Below, in pieces: positions 31,661 through 39,648 of a DNA stretch of 64,000 bases. Origin of the DNA: Streptomyces sp. NBC_00237 (GTDB lineage Bacteria; Actinomycetota; Actinomycetes; Streptomycetales; Streptomycetaceae). Positions within the stretch are counted from its first letter, which is position 1. Each line of letters begins with the position of its first letter. The stretch lies in NCBI RefSeq assembly GCF_026342435.1, contig NZ_JAPEMT010000002.1:2604001-2668000 (forward strand), read 5' to 3'. Under the pieces are notes generated by a model. That model saw only the letters and a list, made by a program, of their open reading frames with translations. It made no database searches and had not been told where the DNA came from. Position numbers and translations under genes: made by a program.

Positions 31661-32325
31661 TTGGGGGTGACCACCTTGTAGTTCTTCGGCACCTGCGCGT
31701 CGGGGCGGCGCAGGTAGAGGGGAAGCGGCGGCAGGAAGCCCTCGCCCCCGGCAGCCAGCTTCTCGGCGGCCAGCGAGGCGAGCGCGGCGGCCGACACGTG
31801 CTCGGGGCCGTGGGCGTCGGGGAACGCCTCGGGGTAGAGCAGCGCGCCCGCGCCGACCACCGGCAGGCCCGCGAGGGACTCGGCGATCTCGGCGGGGCGG
31901 TCCACGGCGGGCTCGGTGGTGCGGGTGCGCGCGTCGTCGTACCGGGCCCAGTAGACCTCCTTGCGGCGGGCGTCCGTCGCCACCGCGAAGGGCCCTTCCA
32001 GGCCGCCTTCCGTGCCCGCCCTGTACGCGAGCGCGTCCAGCGTGCACAGGCCGTGCACCGGTACGTCGAGTGCGAAGGCGAAGGTCTCGGCGGTCGCGAG
32101 GCCGACCCTCAGCCCGGTGTACGGACCCGGGCCGACGCCCACGACCAGTCCGGTCACGGCGTCCAGCTTGAGCCCGGCCTCGCGGAGGGTCTCGTCGATC
32201 AGGGGCAGCAGCAGTTCCCCGTGCCTTCGGGCGTCGACCCGGGTGGTCTCGGCGACGACGGAGTCGCCGTCGTGGAGGGCGACGGTGACGGCGGGGGTGG
32301 CGGTATCAACGGCGAGCAGGAGCAC
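31657..32325 (-). CDS. tsaB: tRNA threonylcarbamoyladenosine synthesis protein TsaB
   Basis: A 222-residue ASKHA-fold partner that scaffolds TsaD and TsaE in t6A formation. The family signature is present: LLAVDTATPAVTVAL at the start, GVGPGPYTGLRVGLATA near residue 68, TDARRKEVYWARY near 118. GTG start at 32325. It heads the tsaB-rimI-tsaD-87-residue-gene operon with 4-bp overlaps throughout. Divergent, 218 bp away, is an iron-box-preceded small gene. Confidence 0.95.
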   Translation of the reverse strand: MLLLAVDTATPAVTVALHDGDSVVAETTRVDARRHGELLLPLIDETLREAGLKLDAVTGLVVGVGPGPYTGLRVGLATAETFAFALDVPVHGLCTLDALAYRAGTEGGLEGPFAVATDARRKEVYWARYDDARTRTTEPAVDRPAEIAESLAGLPVVGAGALLYPEAFPDAHGPEHVSAAALASLAAEKLAAGGEGFLPPLPLYLRRPDAQVPKNYKVVTPK

Positions 32326-32485
32326 ACGAACAGCCTACGGCCCGTGCGGCACGGACACGGCGTCCGGCCGTGCGGACCGGGAACTCCGCCGTCCCGCCGT
32401 GCGTTCTCTCCGTACATTCCGACAACGTGTCGGGAAGATGTTGCATCGGGGGTGCGCGGCATGGTCACATGGGTCCTGAGACATA

Positions 32486-32503
32486 GGTTAGGTCTACCTA
32501 ACC
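32486..32503 (+). promoter_or_regulatory. Iron box (DmdR/IdeR-type operator)
   Basis: A perfect palindrome, GGTTAGGT (32486-32493) and ACCTAACC (32496-32503). Over 19 bases it matches the DmdR1/IdeR iron-box consensus TTAGGTTAGGCTAACCTAA at 15 positions. It lies 39 bases before the small gene at 32543, at promoter distance, so iron-loaded DmdR should repress that gene. Confidence 0.8.
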
Positions 32504-32542
32504 ATCCCGCTGCGCCTGCTCCCGTCGCCCCAGGAGGCGTCC

Positions 32543-32749
32543 ATGTCGGCACCGGAACGAGAAGTCGAGAAGCCCATGACGCCTGCCGCGCCCGCTTCGG
32601 CACCCGCCCCGGCAAAGGCATCGGCACCCGTCTCCATGAGCGCCCTGCTCGCGTCCTGCGCCGCGGCCACGGCGGTCTCCACCCCGCCCCGGCAGGCCAG
32701 GGCCCGGGACAGCGACGAGGGGACCGCCGGGCAGCGCGAAGCCGCCTAG
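32543..32749 (+). CDS. Small protein under iron-box control, unknown function
   Basis: A 68-residue protein. The start ATG has an ideal ribosome site, AGGAGG (32532-32537), five bases away, and the iron box lies just upstream, so it is very likely expressed and iron-repressed. The N-terminal half is Ala/Pro-rich and low in complexity. The C-terminal part contains VSMSALLASCAAATAVSTPP with a single Cys, then a charged tail. No signal peptide or membrane helix of normal length is seen. No iron-transport gene adjoins it. I recognise no family. Confidence 0.7.
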   Translation: MSAPEREVEKPMTPAAPASAPAPAKASAPVSMSALLASCAAATAVSTPPRQARARDSDEGTAGQREAA

Positions 32750-32775
32750 ACGATCCCCTCGATCGGGTACGGGGG

Positions 32776-32865
32776 TTACGGGACGCCGGGTTACGGGACG
32801 CCGGGTTACGGAACGCCGGGTTGCGGGACGCCGGGTTACGGGACGCCGGGTTACGGGACGACGAC
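32776..32865. repeat. 15-bp tandem repeat spanning a stop codon
   Basis: Five 15-base copies of TTACGGGACGCCGGG (from 32776, 32791, 32806, 32821, 32836, three identical) lead into a sixth, diverged copy (32851-32865) that contains the stop codon and last residues of the minus-strand gene. Each copy carries a TAA or CAA at the stop position on the minus strand. Confidence 0.85.
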
Positions 32866-33420
32866 CACCTTGACGCCCCGCGTCGCGAACTCCCAGACCT
32901 TGGCGCCGTCCTCGCGGCTCAGCCGTACCGCGCCCGTGCCCTCCTGCGGCTTCGTGCCCGGTGTCGGCATCGTGCCGTCGACGGCCGCGCTGAAGCCGAT
33001 CGTCACCCCGTCGACGTTGGCGAACCTCACGACGTGCTCCACCGGCTTGCCGTCCGACCCGGTGATCCGGATCGAGCGGGACATCACCAGATAGGTGTCC
33101 GGCGTCGGGCTGACCGCGCTCGGCGCGACCACGAAGGTCGGCGGCTTGGTGCCCGCCTTCGCCTCGGTGTCCACCAGCCAGATCCGCTTGCCGGACAGCG
33201 AGTACACCACCCGGCTGCCCTTGCCGGATTCGGCGGGCAGCTCCAGCGGCGACCGCTGGGGGGCCTTCTCCTTGGCACCGGGCTGGGCGGGCGAGGTGGA
33301 CGAGCTGGGGGCGGCCACCGAGTCGGGCGCGTTCGCCGACGCCTGGTAGGCGAGGAAGCCGACGACGGCGAGTGCCCCCGCGGTGAGCCCGGCCACGATT
33401 CCCGAGCTGCTGCTAGCCAC
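32851..33420 (-). CDS. Secreted YkuD-like protein lacking the catalytic Cys and His
   Basis: A 189-residue exported protein: signal anchor (GIVAGLTAGALAVVGFLAYQASA), a Ser/Pro linker, then a domain patterned like L,D-transpeptidases (VVYSLSGKRIWLVDTE, PTPDTYLVMSR, GTGAVRLSREDGAKVWEFATRGVKVVVV). Where active enzymes have SHGC-x-R, this reads TGAVRL, and the upstream catalytic His-Gly is missing. It cannot be a normal transpeptidase and may be a wall-binding or regulatory pseudoenzyme. GTG start 33420 with AAAGG upstream. It lies between tsaE and the iron-box gene. Confidence 0.75.
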   Translation of the reverse strand: MASSSSGIVAGLTAGALAVVGFLAYQASANAPDSVAAPSSSTSPAQPGAKEKAPQRSPLELPAESGKGSRVVYSLSGKRIWLVDTEAKAGTKPPTFVVAPSAVSPTPDTYLVMSRSIRITGSDGKPVEHVVRFANVDGVTIGFSAAVDGTMPTPGTKPQEGTGAVRLSREDGAKVWEFATRGVKVVVVP

Positions 33421-33573
33421 CTTGCTGCACCTTTCGATCAACGCTTTCGATCAACGCTTCGGAACGCTTGGGAACGCTTCGGTCGACATCTGCACGACTT
33501 TGTCGTGACGTTAGCAGCAGCGGCACGGCCCGCCCGGACGCCGTGCTTCCGCCCCGAGCACGCGTCCCGCCGG

Positions 33574-34122
33574 TCAGGCTCCCGGTGCCGACAGGTCCGC
33601 CAGATCCGCCAGGCCCGCGTCCGCCCAGCGCCCGCCGATGCCGTCCAGCCGTACCTTCCGTACGTCGTCGTCGGTGTCGCCCGTCGCGCGGTCGATCACC
33701 ACGTGCAGCCGGTCGTCGGAGAGCTCCTCGACCTTGCCGTCGCCCCACTCCACGACGATCACCGACTCGGGCAGCGACACGTCCAGGTCGAGGTCCTCCA
33801 TCTCGTCCAGGCCACCGCCGAGGCGGTACGCGTCGACGTGCACCAGCGCGGGCCCGTCGCCCAGCGGCGGGTGCACCCGGGCGATGACGAAGGTCGGCGA
33901 GGTGACAGCCCCGCGCACGCCGAGGCCCTCGCCGAGGCCGCGGGTCAGGGTGGTCTTGCCCGCGCCGAGTTCGCCGGTGAGCATCACGAGGTCGCCGGGC
34001 CGCAGCAGCTTCGCGAGCGCGCGCCCCAGCTCCCCCATGGCGGCGGGGGAGGTGACGGTGAGGGAGTGAGAGGTGATGACCGGGCCGTTCTCAGCGGCCC
34101 CGCTGCTGTGCGGTACGTCCAT
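33574..34122 (-). CDS. tsaE: tRNA threonylcarbamoyladenosine synthesis ATPase TsaE
   Basis: A 182-residue P-loop ATPase that energises the TsaB-TsaD complex. Walker A GELGAGKTT is at residues 50-58, then SPTFVIARVH, HVDAYRL and the Walker-B-like IVVEWGDG. A C-terminal extension rich in Asp and Gly follows the usual domain. Its first 32 bases overlap the end of the alpha/beta-hydrolase gene upstream, as in related genomes. It completes the t6A set with tsaB and tsaD. Confidence 0.95.
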   Translation of the reverse strand: MDVPHSSGAAENGPVITSHSLTVTSPAAMGELGRALAKLLRPGDLVMLTGELGAGKTTLTRGLGEGLGVRGAVTSPTFVIARVHPPLGDGPALVHVDAYRLGGGLDEMEDLDLDVSLPESVIVVEWGDGKVEELSDDRLHVVIDRATGDTDDDVRKVRLDGIGGRWADAGLADLADLSAPGA

Positions 34123-35515
34123 GGGAGCCCACGTTAGTCGGCGGCACCGTCCCCGCCCGACCCAGCAGCTCCTCCAGCCGCTTCGTCACCAGTTCCGGGT
34201 GCTCCAGCATCACCAGGTGGCCCGCGTCGGGGACGATCTCCAGCGCGGCGTCCGGCAGCAGGGCGGCGATGGCCTCGCTGTGCGAACTGGGCGTGACCAG
34301 GTCCTTCACGCCCGCCAGCACCAGCACCGGCAGGTCCGCGAAGTGCCGGAGCGCGGCCGTCTTGTCGTGGTCCTGGAAGGCCGGGTAGAACTCGGCGACC
34401 ACGTCGATGGGCGTGCCCTCGATCAGCCGTTCCGCGAACCGGGCCACCGCCGGGTCGACGTCCCTGGACCCGAACGAGTACCGCTTGACGACCCCCGCGA
34501 ACAGGTCGGCCGTGGCCCGCCGCCCCCGCTCCACCAGCTCCGCCTGCGAGCCCAGGGTGCGCAGCACGCGCGGCAGGACGCGGCGCACCGCGTTCATCCC
34601 GGCGACCGGCAGTCCGAAGTTGACCTCGCCCATCCGCCCCGACGACGTACCGACGAGGGCCACGCCGACCACCCGCTCGCGGATCAGCTCCGGGAACTGG
34701 TCGGCGAGCGCCATCACCGTCATCCCGCCCATCGAGTGCCCCACCAGCACCAACGGCCCCTCGGGTGCCGCCGCGTCGATGACGGCCTTCAGGTCCCGGC
34801 CGAGCTGGTCGATGGTGACCTGCTCCCCGTCGGCCTGCGCCGAGCCGCGCGCGGAACGGCCGTGGCTGCGCTGGTCCCAGTGCACGGTGCGCACGACGCC
34901 GCGCAGAGCGGCGCGCTGGAAGTGCCAGGAGTCCTGGTTGAGGCAGTACCCGTGGCTGAAGACGACGGTGACGGGGGCCACGGCGGCGCGCCGCCCGAAG
35001 AGCTTGCGGCGCGGCGCGGCGGCGGCCGCCGTGCCGCCGTCGGCCGTGCGGGAAGGACCGCCGCGTCCCTCGTCGGCCGCCGTGCCGCCGTCGGCCGTAC
35101 GGGGAGGACCGGCGCGCCCCTCGCCCGTCTGCTGGCTGCCGATCGTGGGGGTGCCGGGCGCGGCCGAGCCGCTGGAGGCTCCGGACGCCCCGGGTCCTTC
35201 GCCCTGCGGGTCGTCCACCTCGAAGTACAGTTCCGTGCCGTCGTCGGCGCGTGCCGTGCCCGGAGTGCCGCGCAGCGCGCCGTACGGGCCCGCCGCGTCG
35301 AGGGCGAGGCGGGCCTTCTTGCGGAGGCCCCGGCCGACCGTCAGCCGCTCGACGGCCACCCCGGCCGCCGCTCCCGCGGCGATCACGCCTATCGCGGCCC
35401 CGGCGAGTCCCGCCCGGCGCCAGGTGCCGGGGGCACCCGCTTCGGCCGCCTCGGCCGCCGTACGAGTCGCCGTACGCGCCACGGCGGCGACGCCCTCCGC
35501 GCTGCTCCTGCTCAC
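34091..35515 (-). CDS. Alpha/beta-fold hydrolase
   Basis: A 474-residue protein. An Ala-rich hydrophobic segment (residues 30-58) may anchor it. The hydrolase domain shows VVFSHGYCLNQDSW (oxyanion loop), the nucleophile elbow GHSMGG, an acid in LAGVKDLVTP and the catalytic His in PDAGHLVMLEHPE. A Ser/Gly-rich insert of about 60 residues after the first strand contains a duplicated 17-residue segment. The GTG start at 35515 lies 20 bp after the alr stop; the end overlaps tsaE by 32 bp, so alr, this gene and tsaE form one unit. Substrate unknown. Confidence 0.92.
   Translation of the reverse strand: MSRSSAEGVAAVARTATRTAAEAAEAGAPGTWRRAGLAGAAIGVIAAGAAAGVAVERLTVGRGLRKKARLALDAAGPYGALRGTPGTARADDGTELYFEVDDPQGEGPGASGASSGSAAPGTPTIGSQQTGEGRAGPPRTADGGTAADEGRGGPSRTADGGTAAAAAPRRKLFGRRAAVAPVTVVFSHGYCLNQDSWHFQRAALRGVVRTVHWDQRSHGRSARGSAQADGEQVTIDQLGRDLKAVIDAAAPEGPLVLVGHSMGGMTVMALADQFPELIRERVVGVALVGTSSGRMGEVNFGLPVAGMNAVRRVLPRVLRTLGSQAELVERGRRATADLFAGVVKRYSFGSRDVDPAVARFAERLIEGTPIDVVAEFYPAFQDHDKTAALRHFADLPVLVLAGVKDLVTPSSHSEAIAALLPDAALEIVPDAGHLVMLEHPELVTKRLEELLGRAGTVPPTNVGSHGRTAQQRGR
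35024..35125. repeat. 51-bp in-frame duplication in the hydrolase gene
   Basis: Two adjacent 51-base copies (35024-35074 and 35075-35125) with a few differences encode the repeated RTADGGTAA segment in the low-complexity insert. Confidence 0.8.
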
Positions 35516-35535
35516 GTGCCGCTCCTCGCTGGTGC

Positions 35536-36753
35536 CTACCGGTCGTGCGACGGGTCCTCATTCACATGGACGCGGGGAATGCGCTTGCCGATGCGCGTGA
35601 CGATTTCGTACGCGATGGTGTCGGCGGCCCGCGCCCAGTCCTCCGCGGTCGGCTCGCCCCGGTCGCCGGGGCCGAACAGGATCGCCTCCGCCCCCGCCTC
35701 GACCGTCTCCCCGCCGAGGTCCACCACGAACTGGTCCATGGCGATCCGGCCCCTGGCCCGCCGCCACCGGTCGCCGACCAGCACGGGGCCGCGCCCCGAC
35801 GCGTTGCGCGGGATCCCGTCCGCGTACCCGACGGGGATCAGGCCGAGGGTGGTGTCCCGCTCGGTGACGTAGTGGTGGCCGTAGCTGACGCCGTGCCCTG
35901 CGGGGACCTCCTTGACCAGGGCGACGGACGCGGCCAGCGTCATCACCGGGCGCAGCCCGAGGTCGGCTGACGTGCCCAGTTCGGGGCTCGGGGACACCCC
36001 GTACATCGCGATGCCGGTGCGCACCAGGTCGAAGTGGGCGTGCGGGAGGGTCAGCGTGGCCGGGGAGTTGGCGAGGTGGCGCACCTCGGGGTCGAGTCCC
36101 TGCCCCTGGGCGTACGCGACCATCTCGCGGAACGCCGTGAGCTGGAGGTCGATCGACGGATGCCCCGGCTCGTCCGCGCACGCGAAGTGCGACCACAGCC
36201 CGGTGACCTTGACGTGGCCCGCCTCCTCGGCGGCGCGGGCGGCGGCGACCAGTTCGGGCCAGTCGCCCGGCTGGCAGCCGTTGCGGCCGAGACCGGTGTC
36301 GGCCTTGAGCTGGATCCTCGCCGTACGGCCGAGAGCGCGGGCGGCGTCGGTGACCTCGCGGAGCGCCCAGAGCCCGCTGATCCCCAGGTCGAGACCGGCT
36401 TCGATGCCCTCGCCCCACGGGTCGCCCGGGGTCCACAGCCAGCACATGACGCGGGCGTCCGCCTCGGTGATCCCCCCGGCGCGCAGGGCGAGCGCCTCCT
36501 GCGGGGTCGCCGTGCCGAGCCAGGTCGCACCGGCCTGGAGAGCGGCGCGGGCGCACGGCAGCGCCCCGTGCCCGTACGCGTCGGACTTCACGACGGCCAT
36601 CAGCGCGGCGTGCGGGGCGCGGGCACGGATCGTACCGACGTTGGCGCGCAGGGCGGCGAGGTCGATCTCGGCGCGGGCCCGCATCGGGGGGGCCTGCGTC
36701 GCCGACTGGGTCACCGACTGGGTCATCGCCTGGCTCTCGGTCTTCACGGTCAT
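35536..36753 (-). CDS. alr: Alanine racemase
   Basis: A 405-residue PLP enzyme making D-alanine for peptidoglycan. The PLP lysine is in VVKSDAYGHGA, the second catalytic base tyrosine in GVSYGHHYV, and the C-terminal beta domain carries GRIAMDQFVVDLG. The start could be ATG 36753 or ATG 36726; neither has a strong ribosome site, and the extra Ser/Thr/Gln residues are not part of the fold. It heads the alr-hydrolase-tsaE unit and is divergent from the L,D-transpeptidase gene. Confidence 0.96.
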   Translation of the reverse strand: MTVKTESQAMTQSVTQSATQAPPMRARAEIDLAALRANVGTIRARAPHAALMAVVKSDAYGHGALPCARAALQAGATWLGTATPQEALALRAGGITEADARVMCWLWTPGDPWGEGIEAGLDLGISGLWALREVTDAARALGRTARIQLKADTGLGRNGCQPGDWPELVAAARAAEEAGHVKVTGLWSHFACADEPGHPSIDLQLTAFREMVAYAQGQGLDPEVRHLANSPATLTLPHAHFDLVRTGIAMYGVSPSPELGTSADLGLRPVMTLAASVALVKEVPAGHGVSYGHHYVTERDTTLGLIPVGYADGIPRNASGRGPVLVGDRWRRARGRIAMDQFVVDLGGETVEAGAEAILFGPGDRGEPTAEDWARAADTIAYEIVTRIGKRIPRVHVNEDPSHDR

Positions 36754-36941
36754 CGGGACCCAGTCTCGCAGAGGGCTACGACACGGCCGGTCAGACGACC
36801 CGGGCGGCCCCTCCGGGTGACCGACGCCACGTACCGCCACGCACACGGCATCTCACGGAACGTCACACATTTGGCCCGCAGCTTCACCCGGTCGGCAGGC
36901 CGTGCGTGGCGGGCGGGGCGCAGCGGCCGCCCGATGGACGT

Positions 36942-36955
36942 GAACGGGCCCGTTC
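36942..36955. promoter_or_regulatory. Palindrome in the alr/L,D-transpeptidase gap
   Basis: GAACGGGCCCGTTC is a perfect 14-base palindrome, about 65 bases before the transpeptidase gene. A second palindrome, CCGCATGCGG, lies at 36981-36990. Either could be an operator; no protein is known. Confidence 0.35.
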
Positions 36956-37019
36956 CCACCGGCCCGCCGCATGCAGTCCACCGCATGCGGGATCCGCGCA
37001 CTGGAGGAGCTGAGGAACC

Positions 37020-37865
37020 ATGAAGCGCGCCCCCCTCGCCCGTATAACTGCTGCGGCCGGTATCGCCGCCGTCGCGATCACCGTCGCACCGACGACCGCT
37101 TTCGCCGCCGCCGCACCGGGTGCCGTCCCGGTCGCGTCCAGTGCGGCGGAGGAGCCGTGCACCGCGCCCACCGGCCCGTACCAGAAGGAGCTGGAGCGCA
37201 AGCTGAAGCTCAAGGTCGACGGCAAGCAGTCGGCCGCGGACTGCGTCGCGATCCGCAAGCTCCAGCAGCAGCTGAACATCGACCCGGCGGACGGCCGGGC
37301 CACCGCCATGACCCACGGCCTCCTGCTGGTCCGCGAGGCCCGCAAGAACCCGAACGCGGCGGGCCAGTGCCCGGTCCGCCGCTACTCGGTGACCTGCGTG
37401 GACCTCCGCCGTCAGCTCCTGTGGGTGCAGGTCGGCCGGAAGGTGACCTTCGCGCCGGTGCCGATCCGCAGCGGCATCCGGGGTCTGGAGACCCGGGTCG
37501 GCTGGCACAAGGTCTACTGGAGGCACAAGAACCACTTCTCCACCATCTACAACAACGCCCCCATGCCGTACAGCCAGTTCTTCAGCGGTGGGCAGGCGCT
37601 GCACGGCACCTACGGCGACCTCTTCGAGGCGGGCTCCGGTGGCTGCGTCAACCTGTACGTCGAGGACGCGGAACGGCTCTGGAAGCAGCTGGGTGTCGGC
37701 AGCAACCTCTACGTGTGGGGCGCCAAGCCCGGCACGAACGTGCGCCGGGGCATCCAGGACAACCATCACCTCACGGACGACGAACTGATCGTGAGGACCT
37801 TCGGCGGCGAGAACATCCCGATCACCTGGAACCTGAACACCCCGATCACGCCGACGGCGGGCTGA
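37020..37865 (+). CDS. L,D-transpeptidase (YkuD domain)
   Basis: A 281-residue exported enzyme. The signal peptide ends near PTTAFAAAAPG. A small helical domain with four cysteines follows (residues 45-125), resembling a peptidoglycan-binding module (VDGKQSAADCVAIRKLQQQ). The catalytic domain carries HGTYGDLFEAGSGGCVNL: His-Gly and Cys are present, but the motif reads SGGC where most have SHGC. It should form 3-3 cross-links or attach wall partners. The start ATG follows GGAGGAGC... It is divergent from alr, another wall gene. Confidence 0.92.
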   Translation: MKRAPLARITAAAGIAAVAITVAPTTAFAAAAPGAVPVASSAAEEPCTAPTGPYQKELERKLKLKVDGKQSAADCVAIRKLQQQLNIDPADGRATAMTHGLLLVREARKNPNAAGQCPVRRYSVTCVDLRRQLLWVQVGRKVTFAPVPIRSGIRGLETRVGWHKVYWRHKNHFSTIYNNAPMPYSQFFSGGQALHGTYGDLFEAGSGGCVNLYVEDAERLWKQLGVGSNLYVWGAKPGTNVRRGIQDNHHLTDDELIVRTFGGENIPITWNLNTPITPTAG

Positions 37866-38031
37866 GAGAGGGCTCCCCTGCGGGGTGCGGGGCCGACGGG
37901 GCTCCCGTCCGGGACCGGGAGGGGCTGGTCTCACTCATGGGGCTACGCCCCTCGCCCCCTATACGGGCTTCGCCCCCCAACACGGGCTTCACCCCCTGCA
38001 CGCCCCTCGCCCCCTGCACAGGCTTCGTCCG

Positions 38032-38056
38032 CGCGTCCTCAAACGCCGGACGGGCC
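38032..38056. repeat. Dispersed Streptomyces repeat (CTCAAACGCCGGACGG type)
   Basis: The sequence CGTCCTCAAACGCCGGACGG (38034-38053) is a short element I remember as recurring downstream of many Streptomyces genes. Here it contains the stop codon and last five codons of the nnrD/E gene. Just before it (37960-38030) are three imperfect GGGCTTCGCCCCC repeats. Confidence 0.55.
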
Positions 38057-39547
38057 GGTAATCCCCCGCCAGGCCAGTTCCACCCCCTCCACCACATCCC
38101 CCGCCGCCACCGGCACCCCCCGCGCCACCAGCCTCGCCCCCAGCCCATGCAGGTACGCCCCGGCCGACGCCGCGTCCACCACCCCCAACCCCGCCGCCAA
38201 CAGGGACCCCACCAACCCCGCCAGCACGTCCCCGCTCCCGGCCGTCGCCAGCCACGGCGTCCCCGTCGGGTTGACGCGCACCGGGCGGTGGTCCCCGCCC
38301 GGCGGCCCCGCCACCACCGTCGTCGACCCCTTCAGCAGCACCGTCGCCCCGTACAGCGCCGCCAGCCGCCGGGCCGCGTCCAGCCGCCCCGCCTCGACCT
38401 CCTCCCGCGCGACCCCCAGCAGCCGCGCCGCCTCCCCCGCGTGCGGCGTCAGCAGCGTCGGCGCGCCCCGCCCCCGCACGGCGTCCGGGTCCAGCGCCCC
38501 CAGCGCGTCGGCGTCCACCAGCACCGGTACGTCCGACGCCAGCACCTCGTCGAGCGCGCCCGTCACCCCGTCGTCGAGCCCGGGCCCGATCACCCAGGAC
38601 TGCACGCGCCCCGCCCCGCCGGGCGACCGGTCGTGCACCAGCACCTCGGGGTGGCGCGCGAGCACCGCGTCCCCGCCCCGCCCCACGTAACGGACCGCGC
38701 CCGCCCCGCCCCGCAGCGCCCCGCCGACGCACAGCACCGCCGCCCCCGGGTACTTCGCCGACCCGGCGACGACCCCGACCACGCCCCGCCGGTACTTGTC
38801 GCTCTCCGCGTCCGGCACCGGCAACAGCGCCGCCACGTCGGCGTGTTGGAGCGCCTCCACGTCTGCGGGAACACCCGCCAGGTCGAGCCCGATGTCGACC
38901 AGCCGCACCACCCCCGCGCGGGAGCGCGCCGGATCGACCAGCAGCCCCGGCTTGTACGTCCCGAACGTCACCGTCACGTCCGCCCGCACGCACTCCCCCG
39001 CCACTTCCCCCGTGTCCGCGTCGACCCCGCTCGGCAGGTCGACGGCGACCACCACCGCCCCCGAATCCCGCGCCGCACGCACCAACGGCACCGCCTCCTC
39101 GCGCAGCCCGCCGCGCCCTCCGATGCCCACGATCCCGTCCAGTACGAGATCAGCGCGGGCCAGCACCTCGTGGGCCCCGTGCCGCCCGACCACATCCCCC
39201 TCAACGGCCCCTTGTGCCCCGTCGTGGGGCCCCGTCAGCACCCGCCCGCCCGCAGCCCGCAGCGCCGCCAGTCCGCCCCCGTGCACGCGCTCGGGCGCGA
39301 GCAGCACCGCCGTCACCCCCGCCCCGCGCCGTGCGAGCCTGGCCCCCGCGTACAGCGTGTCGCCGCCGTTGTCGCCGCTGCCGACGAGGAGCACGACCCT
39401 CGCCCCGTACACCCGCCTCTCCAGCACATCGGCGCAGGCGGCGGCCAGTCCGGCGGCGGCACGCTGCATCAGCGCGCCCTCCGGGAGCCTGGCCATGGCC
39501 TCCCGCTCGGCGGCCCTCACGGTCTCGACACGGTGTGCAGTACGCAT
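38039..39547 (-). CDS. nnrD: Bifunctional NAD(P)H-hydrate epimerase / ADP-dependent NAD(P)H-hydrate dehydratase
   Basis: A 502-residue two-domain enzyme that repairs damaged NAD(P)H hydrates. The N-terminal epimerase (YjeF-N, residues 1-215) shows VGSGDNGGDTLYAGARLA and VVAVDLPSGVDADTGE. The C-terminal kinase-like dehydratase shows VIGPGLDDGV, VLVDADAL, LLTPHAGEAARL and the ATP/ADP loop TAGSGDVLAG. It follows acpS by 101 bp on the same strand in the glmS-acpS-nnr group. Its last residues lie within a dispersed repeat, so the natural C-terminus may vary. Confidence 0.95.
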   Translation of the reverse strand: MRTAHRVETVRAAEREAMARLPEGALMQRAAAGLAAACADVLERRVYGARVVLLVGSGDNGGDTLYAGARLARRGAGVTAVLLAPERVHGGGLAALRAAGGRVLTGPHDGAQGAVEGDVVGRHGAHEVLARADLVLDGIVGIGGRGGLREEAVPLVRAARDSGAVVVAVDLPSGVDADTGEVAGECVRADVTVTFGTYKPGLLVDPARSRAGVVRLVDIGLDLAGVPADVEALQHADVAALLPVPDAESDKYRRGVVGVVAGSAKYPGAAVLCVGGALRGGAGAVRYVGRGGDAVLARHPEVLVHDRSPGGAGRVQSWVIGPGLDDGVTGALDEVLASDVPVLVDADALGALDPDAVRGRGAPTLLTPHAGEAARLLGVAREEVEAGRLDAARRLAALYGATVLLKGSTTVVAGPPGGDHRPVRVNPTGTPWLATAGSGDVLAGLVGSLLAAGLGVVDAASAGAYLHGLGARLVARGVPVAAGDVVEGVELAWRGITGPSGV

Positions 39548-39648
39548 GCCTTCGAGTCTGCCGCAGAGACACCGCCCGCGCCCCCACCCTCCGCGCCGCC
39601 AGCCCTTCCGAGGAAGCCCCGCCCCCAGGGGCGAGGGGCAAAAGCCCC

